Origin: an uncultured Eggerthellaceae bacterium
GTDB lineage: Bacteria; Actinomycetota; Coriobacteriia; Coriobacteriales; Eggerthellaceae
NCBI GenBank assembly: GCA_910589135.1
Contig: CAJUSL010000008.1
Span: 25,202-38,305, forward strand
Reading direction: 5' to 3'
DNA: 13,104 nt
Of the stretch, positions 1 to 6,412 are shown one piece after another. Every line of letters starts with the position of its first letter. Within the stretch, counting starts at the first letter, position 1. The translations under genes were made by a program, and so were the position numbers. The notes beneath the pieces are model-generated. The model saw only the letters and a list, made by a program, of their open reading frames with translations. It was not told the origin of the DNA and did not search any database.

Positions 1-10
1 TCAAATGGAA

Positions 11-39
11 TTTCTAGTATTCTTCGCGCGAGCTATAAA
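11..39 (+). promoter_or_regulatory. Candidate promoter upstream of the amidohydrolase
   Basis: The first 60 bases are clearly richer in A/T than the rest of the window. A TATAAA hexamer at 34-39 resembles a -10 box. The sequence 17 bases upstream (TTTCTA, 11-16) is a poor -35 match. Two short perfect palindromes flank or abut the hexamer: TCGCGCGA at 24-31 and TTCATGAA at 42-49. Either could be a regulator half-site, but both are short enough to be chance. The candidate would give a leader of roughly 90 bases before the GTG at 139. Confidence 0.3.
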
Positions 40-138
40 ATTTCATGAAGCAAATTGCAAGCGAACGCCTCTCTTCCATGACTCGAAAAAACAGCATCGC
101 AGCCGCCATGCGGTGCGCGACTAGGTTAGGAGCAAGCA

Positions 139-1065
139 GTGAGCGAGACGCTGAAGATAGACTTCCATTCCCATCTGGGCGACATATTCAAGGACGCCCA
201 CAACGTCATTTACAAGCAGAACATGGTTGCACGCGAGATGCCCGATGCGTTCACGGTGCGAGAGGAGCGCGGGTTCAAGGGGCCGTTCATGCCGGAGAAC
301 ACCGACCAGGCCCTCCGCGAGTTCATCGACATCAACCACGAACGCTCCCGTGTGAACTCCATGGAGAACATGATTCGCGGCATGGACGAGGCAGGCGTGC
401 AGTTCGCCGACATCCTTCCCATCATGCCGGCGCTTTCGTTCGAAGACTACGAGGTGGCGCACATGGTGGAGCCGCGCCTCCTGCCGTGGACGTTCCCGGA
501 CTTCCGCCTGGGCGAGGACGCGGCAAAGAAGCTGCTGGAAGACAGCGAGCGGGGGGCGTACGGCCTTAAGCTGCACCCGGTTCTGATGATGAAGTCGCTG
601 GACGACCCGCTGGTGGAGGCGTGCCTTGAAGCATGGGCCCAGACGGGCAAGCCCATGACGTCGCACTGCGGGGCCGGCATGTACTACTACCCGGAGATCA
701 ACGACGACTACTGCACGCCCGAGTTCGGCGACCTGAAGTACTTCGCCGAGTGCGCGCGCCGTCATCCCGAGATGCCGATGGTGGCCGCGCACTGCGGAGG
801 CACCGCCGCGGGCAACATCGAGCGGCTTGCCGGGCTCTGCGAGGGCCTGGACAACGTCTACGTCGACACGTCGTTCCGTTCGCACGAGGACATCGAGCTG
901 ATGATTTCGCTGTTTGGGCGCGAGCGCGTCATGTTCGGCACGGACTACCCGTTCGGCAGCTACAAGCGCCAGGTCGAGCAGGTGGAGATCGCCACCGAGG
1001 GCGACCCCGAGCTGCGCGAGCTCGTGTTCTGGAAGAACGCCGACCGACTGCTGCACGTGGTTTAG
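139..1065 (+). CDS. Amidohydrolase family protein (Amidohydro_2-like TIM-barrel metal hydrolase/decarboxylase)
   Basis: A 308-residue protein of the amidohydrolase superfamily, which uses a metal in a TIM barrel to hydrolyse or decarboxylate small molecules. Visible motifs are the N-terminal HxH (His10 and His12, in FHSHLG), a KLHP strand (Lys144, His146), SHCG (His176), AHCGG (His218), and FGTDYPFG near the C-terminus with the expected catalytic Asp269. Length and motif order fit the Amidohydro_2 group, which includes ACMSD-type decarboxylases and lactone hydrolases. The substrate cannot be told from sequence. There is no signal peptide, so it should be cytoplasmic. The start is GTG at 139, supported by AGGAG at 128-132 with a six-base spacer; an ATG at 45 is in another frame and lacks support. 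It converges on an ABC importer operon, so the two may serve one catabolic route, but the genes are not cotranscribed. Family call firm, function open. Confidence 0.88.
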   Translation: MSETLKIDFHSHLGDIFKDAHNVIYKQNMVAREMPDAFTVREERGFKGPFMPENTDQALREFIDINHERSRVNSMENMIRGMDEAGVQFADILPIMPALSFEDYEVAHMVEPRLLPWTFPDFRLGEDAAKKLLEDSERGAYGLKLHPVLMMKSLDDPLVEACLEAWAQTGKPMTSHCGAGMYYYPEINDDYCTPEFGDLKYFAECARRHPEMPMVAAHCGGTAAGNIERLAGLCEGLDNVYVDTSFRSHEDIELMISLFGRERVMFGTDYPFGSYKRQVEQVEIATEGDPELRELVFWKNADRLLHVV

Positions 1066-1070
1066 CGGAC

Positions 1071-1110
1071 GGCGGCCGCCTTTGCGAGGAATCTTCGGAA
1101 GGCGGCCGCC
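1071..1110. terminator. Strong intergenic hairpin between convergent genes
   Basis: The ten-base palindrome GGCGGCCGCC occurs at 1071-1080 and again at 1101-1110. With flanking TT and AA the two copies form a 12-bp perfect stem (1071-1082 with 1099-1110). An inner stem CGAGG/CTTCG (1085-1089 with 1093-1097, one G-T pair) caps it. It lies between two genes reading toward each other, 6 bases after the amidohydrolase stop. That placement suggests a bidirectional terminator. There is no good T-run on either side, so intrinsic termination is inferred from structure only. Confidence 0.55.
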
Positions 1111-1128
1111 CTCTGCCGGCGGGGCGGC

Positions 1129-1866
1129 CTATGCGACGACGCGCCACCTGACGAGCCTGCGCTCCGCGAAGTCGAACGCCTCGTAGAGCAGCACCCCCAT
1201 GACAGCCATCGCAATGATGCCCGCGAACATGCGGGCATATTCGAGTATCGACCACGAGTGCATGATGAAGTAGCCCAGGCCGGTCGAGCCCGCCATCGAC
1301 TCCGCGATGAACAGGATCGCCACCGCCGACGCCGTGGTCACGCGCAGGGCGCTGAACAGCGACGGCAGCGTTTCGGGCACCACGACGTCCGCGAACACGC
1401 GCACGCGCCCGGCGCCGAACGAGAGCATCGCATCCAGGGAATCCTTGGGAACCGCCTTCGCCGCGTCGCGCATGGTGATGACCATCTGGAAGAACACGGC
1501 GATGGCGATAAGCACCACCTTCGCCTCCCCGCCGATGCCCAACAACACGAACAGGATGGGCAGCAGCACAATCTTGGGCAGGGGGTACAGGATGTACATG
1601 ACCGGGGTGAGGAACCGGTCGGCAAATCGGTTAAGCCCCAGAGCGAGGCCTATCGGGGCCCCGAGCAGCGTGCCCACCAACATGGCCAACAAGATGCGGC
1701 CCAGGCTGGTGCCGAACTCCGGCACGATCTTCGAGAAGTTGTCGGCAAGCGCCGGAACGGTCGCGGCCGGGGTGGGAAGCGCAGGCGAGGACACGGCCAC
1801 GGCCAGGCCCCACCACAGCAAAACGACGAGGGCCGTCCCCCAGATGTAAGCCCAGCCGCGACGCAT
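1129..1866 (-). CDS. ABC transporter permease (SsuC/TauC/ThiX-type, BPD_transp_1)
   Basis: A 245-residue integral membrane protein, the usual size for permeases of nitrate/sulfonate/taurine/thiamine-precursor importers. An N-terminal membrane segment lies at about residues 7-25, followed by several hydrophobic segments from about 55 to 240. The EAA loop that docks the ATPase is visible as DAMLSFGAGRVRVFADVVVP, with the invariant Gly in the expected place. The ATG at 1866 lies five bases after the stop of the substrate-binding protein gene, with GAGG just inside that upstream gene as a possible ribosome site, so the two are translationally linked. No ATPase gene follows: the next gene downstream is the convergent amidohydrolase. 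The pair must therefore borrow an ATPase encoded elsewhere or be non-functional. Ligand unknown. Confidence 0.9.
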   Translation of the reverse strand: MRRGWAYIWGTALVVLLWWGLAVAVSSPALPTPAATVPALADNFSKIVPEFGTSLGRILLAMLVGTLLGAPIGLALGLNRFADRFLTPVMYILYPLPKIVLLPILFVLLGIGGEAKVVLIAIAVFFQMVITMRDAAKAVPKDSLDAMLSFGAGRVRVFADVVVPETLPSLFSALRVTTASAVAILFIAESMAGSTGLGYFIMHSWSILEYARMFAGIIAMAVMGVLLYEAFDFAERRLVRWRVVA

Positions 1867-1871
1867 GAAGG

Positions 1872-2978
1872 CTAGTCGACCTCGATGGCGCCGGTGGCCT
1901 CGTCGTAGGTCACGTCATGCGTGCTGTACTCCTTGGCCCGCATCCACGCAAGCTGCGGATCGACGAGGTCGGCGGCGGGGTGCAGGAACGCGTCGCCCTC
2001 GATCGCCAGCGGGTACTCGGCAACCGGGTACGTGTCGGCGATGGCCTCGTTCAGGTTGGCCTTCTCGGCGAGCAGCACCGAATAGGCCTCGGGGTCGGCA
2101 TCGATGGCCTCGGCTGCCGCGTTCCAGGCCTCGGCCACCTTCTTGACCGCCTCGGGGTTCTCCTCGGCAAACGACGCGGTGGCAATCATGACCGACTGCG
2201 AGATGTTGTCGCCGTCGGTGTCCTCGGCGAGCAGCTTCATGCCGTTGGCCTCGCCCAGCCTGAGCATCGACGCGGGAAGCGCGGCTGCGGCCAGCTTGCC
2301 GGTCGCAGCAAGGCTGAAGCGCTCGGGGAGGCTCGCAACCTCCTGCTGGGGCACGGTTGCAGGGTCGATGTCCGCCTGCTCGCACAGCATGTCGAACACG
2401 TACTCGGGCACGGTGTTGGAAGCCAGGCCCACGCCCTCCTTGCCGAAGTCGCCCTCGCCGGACGCCAGGTAGGCGGCCATTTCGGGCAGCGTGCTGTATG
2501 GCGCGTCGGCCGAGGCAAGCACGCCGAACGCGCCCTGCGACGCCTCGGCGCCCAGCGTGATCCACTCCATGACCACCGGGGTGCCCGACTCGCACAGCTT
2601 GACGGCGCGCGGGACGTCGACCATGGCCATGTCGACCTCCCCCGCCGCGATGGCGGCGGAAAGCGCCTGCGCGGAATCGAACGAGAGCAGCTCGGCATCG
2701 ACGCCGGCGTCGGCGAAGAAGCCGTCCTTCTCGGCCGCCCACATGGGCAGGAAGTCCTCGGTCGGCATGGTGCCGATGCGCACCGGAGCCGCATTCGCCC
2801 CCTCGCCCGAGGACGCCGAGGCCGAGCCTTCCGAACCGGACGTGCCTGCGGAGGAGCACCCTCCCAGCATGGACGCGGAAACGACCAGCGCAAGCACCAG
2901 CGCGATGGCGGCAGCGCCGCGCATGAGCGCATTCGTGCGCCCGCCTGCAGCGCAAGACATCCCGAGGGCATTCTTCAT
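1872..2978 (-). CDS. ABC transporter substrate-binding lipoprotein (SsuA/THI5/NMT1-like)
   Basis: A 368-residue extracytoplasmic solute-binding protein. The N-terminus is basic, then hydrophobic (about residues 21-38), ending in a lipobox LGGC, so Cys41 should be lipidated and anchor the protein outside the membrane. The mature part begins after a Ser/Gly/Ala-rich linker with an IGTMPTEDFLPMWAAEKDGFF segment typical of the SsuA/TauA/THI5 class, then the DMAMVDVP strand and the later GVGLASNTVPEYVFD region. This class binds sulfonates, taurine, nitrate, pyrimidine precursors or aromatic acids; which one applies here is not visible. I use ATG 2978. The open frame runs on to 3425, but that part overlaps the divergent deformylase-like gene and has no protein character. 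ATG at residue 19 is an alternative start that would keep the signal peptide. First gene of a two-gene operon with the permease. Confidence 0.9.
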   Translation of the reverse strand: MKNALGMSCAAGGRTNALMRGAAAIALVLALVVSASMLGGCSSAGTSGSEGSASASSGEGANAAPVRIGTMPTEDFLPMWAAEKDGFFADAGVDAELLSFDSAQALSAAIAAGEVDMAMVDVPRAVKLCESGTPVVMEWITLGAEASQGAFGVLASADAPYSTLPEMAAYLASGEGDFGKEGVGLASNTVPEYVFDMLCEQADIDPATVPQQEVASLPERFSLAATGKLAAAALPASMLRLGEANGMKLLAEDTDGDNISQSVMIATASFAEENPEAVKKVAEAWNAAAEAIDADPEAYSVLLAEKANLNEAIADTYPVAEYPLAIEGDAFLHPAADLVDPQLAWMRAKEYSTHDVTYDEATGAIEVD

Positions 2979-3016
2979 GGATCCATCACCCCAAACAACG
3001 AACGATTTACAGAACG

Positions 3017-3043
3017 GTTGGTTAATCAACGGAAGCGATTGTA
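3017..3043 (-). promoter_or_regulatory. Candidate promoter and operator of the importer operon
   Basis: On the minus strand TACAAT (3043 to 3038) matches the -10 consensus at five of six positions and sits inside a perfect palindrome TTGTACAA (3039-3046). A start near 3031 would give a leader of about 50 bases before ATG 2978. Immediately downstream, GTTGGTTAATCAAC (3017-3030) is a 14-bp inverted repeat with one mismatched pair, overlapping the predicted start point, where a repressor could act. No convincing -35 is present at 16-18 bases. Confidence 0.35.
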
Positions 3044-3124
3044 CAAAAGCAAAAAGCGAGACCGCGCGATATCGTTGACCCATTCTGTAAGCGGCGACGG
3101 CCCCGTACGGCGGAAGGCATACGG

Positions 3125-3162
3125 TATCATTGCATCCACCGAAATTCGAAGGACACAAGGAG
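3125..3162 (+). promoter_or_regulatory. Candidate -10 and ribosome-binding site of the deformylase-like gene
   Basis: TATCAT at 3125-3130 resembles a -10 box (five of six), without a recognisable -35. AAGGAG at 3157-3162 lies six bases before the ATG at 3169. This settles the start against a TTG at 3130 in the same frame, which has no ribosome-binding site. Confidence 0.4.
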
Positions 3163-3168
3163 CAGGCA

Positions 3169-3588
3169 ATGGTAAAGGACCTAGTGCGCGACGAGAAGAT
3201 ACTGTCGGTTCCCTGCGAGCCGGCAACTGCAGAAGACGCCCAGCTGGCGCAGGATTTGGCGGACACGCTCGAGTCGCTTGACGAGGTGGCGTGCCTCGCC
3301 GCCAACCAGATCGGCGTGACGAAGCAGGTCGTCGCGTTCCTGGACGACAGCGACACCGTGCGCGTCATGCTCAACCCCAAGCTCCTGCGCGCGCTGTACC
3401 CCATCAAGACCGAGGAAGAGTGCATGACGCTCGACTACCCCGTCAGGGTCACGCGCTACGGGAAGATCAACGTCGCCTACGACGAGCTGAAGGATGGCGA
3501 GCTCGTCAGCCGCAAGCGGGACTACCGAGGCAACACCGCCCAGGCCATCCAGCACGTCATCGACCACTGCAAGGGCAAGCTCGTATAG
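3169..3588 (+). CDS. Peptide deformylase-like protein with altered catalytic motif (HVIDH)
   Basis: A 139-residue protein with the three conserved blocks of peptide deformylase, which removes the formyl group from nascent N-terminal methionine. Block 1 is CLAANQIG (family GxAAxQIG), block 2 is EECMTL (family EGCLS, supplying the metal-binding Cys), and block 3 is QHVIDH where the family has QHExDH. Both metal-binding histidines are kept, but the catalytic Glu is Val; the codon is GTC, so at least two base changes from a Glu codon. Block 1 also begins with Cys rather than Gly, and block 2 has Glu for Gly. It is shorter than classical deformylases (about 150-190 residues) and resembles the short clostridial type. 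It may be inactive, have another role, or have altered chemistry; a separate true def is expected elsewhere. A lipoprotein gene follows after 24 bases, probably cotranscribed. I withhold the symbol def because of the lost residue. Confidence 0.85.
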   Translation: MVKDLVRDEKILSVPCEPATAEDAQLAQDLADTLESLDEVACLAANQIGVTKQVVAFLDDSDTVRVMLNPKLLRALYPIKTEEECMTLDYPVRVTRYGKINVAYDELKDGELVSRKRDYRGNTAQAIQHVIDHCKGKLV

Positions 3589-3612
3589 GACACGCGGGTT
3601 ACGGAGCGACAC

Positions 3613-4179
3613 ATGAACGTCAGGAAAGCACTAGCGACCATCACTGCGGCAGGCCTGCTCGCATTCACCCTGTGCGTGGCAGCCGGCTGCCAGCCCAGCA
3701 GCGAGGACGTCATCCGCACCACGGTGGAGCAGAAGTTCAACGCCTACAAGAGCCTCGACGACGCCGTGCTTTCCGAAATCGCCGCGAAGGCCGAGCAGGA
3801 CGGCCTGAACGATCTGGGCATATCCGGGCAGGACTATGCCAGCGCGGTGCTGGACGGCTTCGACTACAGCATCGACGACATCACCGTCAACGAGCAGGCA
3901 GCCACGGTGTCGATGACCGTCGTGTCCAAGAGCAAGACCGACTTCTACAACAAGCTCAACGACGCCGTGTCGGCATTCGTGGCGAATCCTGACACCGAGG
4001 CCCTGTCGGAGGGCGAGAAGGACACGCAGATGGGCAGCATCACCATGCAGGCCTTCGAGCAGACCGAGACCGTCGGCGAGAGCATCCAGCTGCAGTTCCA
4101 ACTGCAGGGAACCACCTGGGTGTCCGTCAATTCCAGCGAAGTGCTGGGCAACCTGGACAGCTTCGCCTTCCAGGAATAG
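3613..4179 (+). CDS. Putative small lipoprotein of unknown function
   Basis: A 188-residue secreted protein. Residues 1-25 form a lipoprotein signal (basic MNVRK start, hydrophobic core) with a VAAGC lipobox, giving lipidated Cys26. The mature part is acidic and looks like an alpha/beta fold: a helical VEQKFNAYK segment, a central DITVNEQAATVSMTVVSK strand pair, and a C-terminal WVSVNSSEVLGNL strand. This general shape is common in DUF4878/DUF5105-type lipoproteins of actinobacteria and firmicutes, but I cannot assign a family with certainty. ATG 3613 has GGAG at 3603-3606 with a six-base spacer. It lies 24 bases after the deformylase-like gene on the same strand, so cotranscription is likely; a functional link is not shown by sequence. 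Confidence 0.82.
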   Translation: MNVRKALATITAAGLLAFTLCVAAGCQPSSEDVIRTTVEQKFNAYKSLDDAVLSEIAAKAEQDGLNDLGISGQDYASAVLDGFDYSIDDITVNEQAATVSMTVVSKSKTDFYNKLNDAVSAFVANPDTEALSEGEKDTQMGSITMQAFEQTETVGESIQLQFQLQGTTWVSVNSSEVLGNLDSFAFQE

Positions 4180-4181
4180 CC

Positions 4182-4221
4182 GGCGGCGAGGGCGTGCCGC
4201 CTGAACGCTTCCGACGGCACG
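4182..4221. terminator. Overlapping hairpins between convergent genes
   Basis: Two mutually exclusive stems lie in the 46-bp gap between converging genes. One is GGCGGC/GCCGCC (4182-4187 with 4196-4201, 8-base loop). The other is CGTGCCG/CGGCACG (4193-4199 with 4215-4221), with a small GAA/TTC stem inside its loop. Neither is followed by a T-run. The position favours termination for both genes, but the evidence is structural only. Confidence 0.35.
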
Positions 4222-4225
4222 TTCG

Positions 4226-5497
4226 CTAGGCGTGGCGCGCGCTTCTGCGATGCCGCCGCACGCGCAGAAACGACCCCGGCTCCACCGCGAACGGCGACGC
4301 GAAGGCGTAGCGGTCGGTCGCACGGTTCGCGACGGTGACCGGCTGCGGCACGTCGTCGTCCTCGGGAATCCAGCTCAGGTTCCTGACCGCCACCTCTCGC
4401 ACCGCGCACCCTGGCGACAGCACCTCCAGCGCCTCGCCCTCCTCGAAGCGGTTACGGCACCTCGCGACCAGGCGGAACGCGCCGCCGCCAGGCGCCCCTT
4501 CCCCGCTGGCGCCCAAACCTTCGGCACCTTCGCAGGCCACCACGTCGGCGACGCACATCGTCTCCTGCTCGTAGCCGTCGTAGTCGCACGCCTGCTGCGG
4601 GTCGCCGAAGTAGAAACCGGTGCCGTAGGGCCGGTGCGAAACCGCGTCCAGCTCGCGCCGCGCCTCCGCGACCGGGCCGCCGTCGAGCGCGCGCCGGTAC
4701 GCCCCCACCACGGTTGCCACGTAGAACGCCTTCTTGTTGCGCCCCTCGATCTTCACCGAATCGACCCCGGCTTCGCGCAGAGCGTCCAGGTGCTCAACCA
4801 TGCACAGGTCCTTCGCGTTCATGATGAAGGTCGACCCGGCGTCCTCTTCAACGGGGAAGTGCTCGCCCGGGCGCTTCTCCTCTTCCAGGGCGTAGTTCCA
4901 CCGGCACGGCTGCGTGCAGGCGCCCTTGTTTCCCGAGCGCCCGGTAAGGTACGAGCTGATCAGGCACCTTCCCGACACGGCCATGCACTGCGCGCCGTGC
5001 ACGAACGCCTCGAGCTGCAGGCCGTCGGGGATGCGCTCGCGCATGCACGCAATGTCCTGCAGGGTCATCTCGCGGGCGCACACGATGCGCGAGGCGCCCA
5101 GGTCGTGCCATATCTTCGCCGCCTCGGAATTGGCGACGGACGCCTGCGTGCTGACGTGCAGCGCGCAGCGGGGCGCATGGGCGCGGGCAAGCGCGAACGC
5201 ACCCAAGTCTCCCACGATAAGGGCGTCGATGCCGGCGGCGTCCACCGCTTCGAGGTAGCCCGGCAGCTCGTCGACGTCGCGCTGCCCCATCATCACGTTG
5301 CAGGTGACGTACACCTTCGCGCCACGCGCATGCGCCTGGCGCACGACAGCCGGAAGGACGTCCAGCGAAAAGTTGGCGGCGCGGGCCCGCATGCCGAACT
5401 TCTCGGCCGCAAGATACACCGCGTCGGCGCCGAACGCCAGCGCCGCGCGCAACTGCTCGAACCCGCCTGCCGGCGCCAGAAGCTCCACCTGCACCAC
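4226..5497 (-). CDS. trhP: U32 family protein, TrhP/YrrO-type tRNA uridine hydroxylation factor
   Basis: A 423-residue protein of the U32 family. The N-terminus carries ELLAPAGG and GADAVYLAAEKFGMRA, the usual opening of the family barrel. The U32 signature is present at residues 163-181 (EAFVHGAQCMAVSGRCLIS). Four cysteines (171, 178, 194, 198) match the cluster-binding set in related hydroxylation factors. The later blocks RPGEHFPVEED, IMNAKDLC and VDSVKIEGR (about 209-253) point to the TrhP (YegQ) and YrrN/YrrO branch, which makes 5-hydroxyuridine at tRNA position 34, rather than UbiU or RlhA. Older annotations call these collagenase-like peptidases. A Gly-rich stretch near residue 340 precedes a small C-terminal beta domain. 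The start is uncertain: GTG at 5497, 5494 or 5488 all fit and none has a strong ribosome site. The frame continues upstream to 6550 only as antisense of ispD. Divergent from ispD. Confidence 0.85.
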   Translation of the reverse strand: MVQVELLAPAGGFEQLRAALAFGADAVYLAAEKFGMRARAANFSLDVLPAVVRQAHARGAKVYVTCNVMMGQRDVDELPGYLEAVDAAGIDALIVGDLGAFALARAHAPRCALHVSTQASVANSEAAKIWHDLGASRIVCAREMTLQDIACMRERIPDGLQLEAFVHGAQCMAVSGRCLISSYLTGRSGNKGACTQPCRWNYALEEEKRPGEHFPVEEDAGSTFIMNAKDLCMVEHLDALREAGVDSVKIEGRNKKAFYVATVVGAYRRALDGGPVAEARRELDAVSHRPYGTGFYFGDPQQACDYDGYEQETMCVADVVACEGAEGLGASGEGAPGGGAFRLVARCRNRFEEGEALEVLSPGCAVREVAVRNLSWIPEDDDVPQPVTVANRATDRYAFASPFAVEPGSFLRVRRHRRSARHA

Positions 5498-5510
5498 CCT
5501 GTCGTTCCGT

Positions 5511-5518
5511 CGTATACT
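5511..5518. promoter_or_regulatory. Shared palindromic -10 core of divergent trhP and ispD promoters
   Basis: CGTATACT contains the self-complementary GTATAC (5512-5517). Read rightward it gives TATACT (5513-5518), a five-of-six -10 box for ispD. Read leftward it gives TATACG (5516 to 5511) for trhP. Both would place transcription starts within about 10 bases of in-frame start codons (ATG 5528 rightward, GTG 5497 leftward). The -35 matches are weak in both directions. If real, the two promoters overlap and would compete. Confidence 0.45.
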
Positions 5519-5560
5519 AGGAGCTACATGATAGTGCAATGCGAGCGAGCGAAGGTGCCC

Positions 5561-6400
5561 ATGGCGAACACAATCGATCCGGTCTTCACCCCCGAAACGC
5601 TGAAGGTTCCCGAACTCATCTCGCAGATACTGCACGACGACCTCGCCTCGAAGCCGTCCCTGCAGCTGGTAGGCTGCGTGGACAAGGACCCGAAGACGGC
5701 GGCCATCATCCTCGCGGGCGGCACCGGCGAGCGCTTCGGCCGCGAAGGCGGCAAGCAGCTCGTCGAAATCGCCGGAAAACCCATCCTCACCTGGTCGGCC
5801 GAGGCGTTCGACGCCGTGGGCGACATCGGACTCATCGTCATCGTCTGCCCGGAGGACCGCAAGGAGGAGTACCTCAAGCGGGCCATCGACCCCTTCCCGT
5901 TCGCCACGCCCGTGGTCATAACCGCCTCGGGCGCCCTGCGCCAGGAATCCGCCTACCTCGGCCTCGAGGCCGTTCCCGACGACTTCGAGTTCGTCGTGAT
6001 ACACGACGGCGCGCGCCCGCTGGTCACGCCCGAGCTGATCCTGCACACGATCAACACCGTCAAGGGCAACATCGACGCCGACGGCGCCGTGGTCGCGCAT
6101 CCGGCCATCGACACGCTGAAGGTGGTCGAGGACGGCGCCATCGCCGGCACGCCCGACCGCCGCGTGTTCTGGAACGCGCAGACGCCTCAGGTGTTCCGCT
6201 CGGGCATCTACCGCCGCGCCCAGGCGTCCGCCATGGCCGACGGCTTCGTGGGCACCGACGACTCGTCGCTCATCGAGCGCCTGGGCGGCCGCGTGCTGGT
6301 CGTCGAGGGCAAGCGCGACAACATCAAGCTCACCGTCCCCGAGGACTACACGTTGCTCGCGTCGGCCGTGCGCCAGATGTTCGAAGACGACCTGGCCTAG
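5561..6400 (+). CDS. ispD: 2-C-methyl-D-erythritol 4-phosphate cytidylyltransferase
   Basis: IspD joins CTP and MEP to form CDP-methylerythritol, the third step of the non-mevalonate isoprenoid pathway, in the cytoplasm. With ATG 5561 the protein has 279 residues. The nucleotide-binding loop is AAIILAGGTGERFGREGGKQ (47-66), where the family usually has PKQ rather than GGKQ. Then come LRQESAYLGLEAV, HDGARP (148-153), NAQTPQVF, GTDDSSLIE and the C-terminal NIKLTVPEDY. About 46 residues precede the nucleotide-binding strand, whereas typical IspD proteins (about 230 residues) begin almost directly with it. ATG 5561 has GAAGG at 5551-5555. ATG 5528 is in frame, lies 9 bases after a -10-like box and could be a leaderless start, adding 11 residues. 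Followed after 12 bases by ispF, which makes IspD much more likely than the related ribitol-phosphate enzyme TarI. Confidence 0.92.
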   Translation: MANTIDPVFTPETLKVPELISQILHDDLASKPSLQLVGCVDKDPKTAAIILAGGTGERFGREGGKQLVEIAGKPILTWSAEAFDAVGDIGLIVIVCPEDRKEEYLKRAIDPFPFATPVVITASGALRQESAYLGLEAVPDDFEFVVIHDGARPLVTPELILHTINTVKGNIDADGAVVAHPAIDTLKVVEDGAIAGTPDRRVFWNAQTPQVFRSGIYRRAQASAMADGFVGTDDSSLIERLGGRVLVVEGKRDNIKLTVPEDYTLLASAVRQMFEDDLA

Positions 6401-6412
6401 GGAGCCCTCGCT

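Noticed and set aside
1071..1110. Repeat GGCGGCCGCC as a mobile-element end or attachment site
   Set aside because: The unit is a simple palindrome, there is no transposase or target duplication, and the position between convergent stops is better explained as a terminator.
3130..3168. TTG start at 3130 for the deformylase-like gene
   Set aside because: It lacks a ribosome site, whereas ATG 3169 has AAGGAG with ideal spacing and matches the family N-terminus.
2979..3425. 149-codon upstream extension of the substrate-binding protein frame on the minus strand
   Set aside because: It overlaps the deformylase-like gene antisense, and the lipoprotein signal peptide begins properly at ATG 2978.
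4232..5560. Long plus-strand frame running into ispD from upstream
   Set aside because: It is antisense to trhP, rich in Arg/His/Ala typical of shadow frames, and IspD motifs begin only after 5690.
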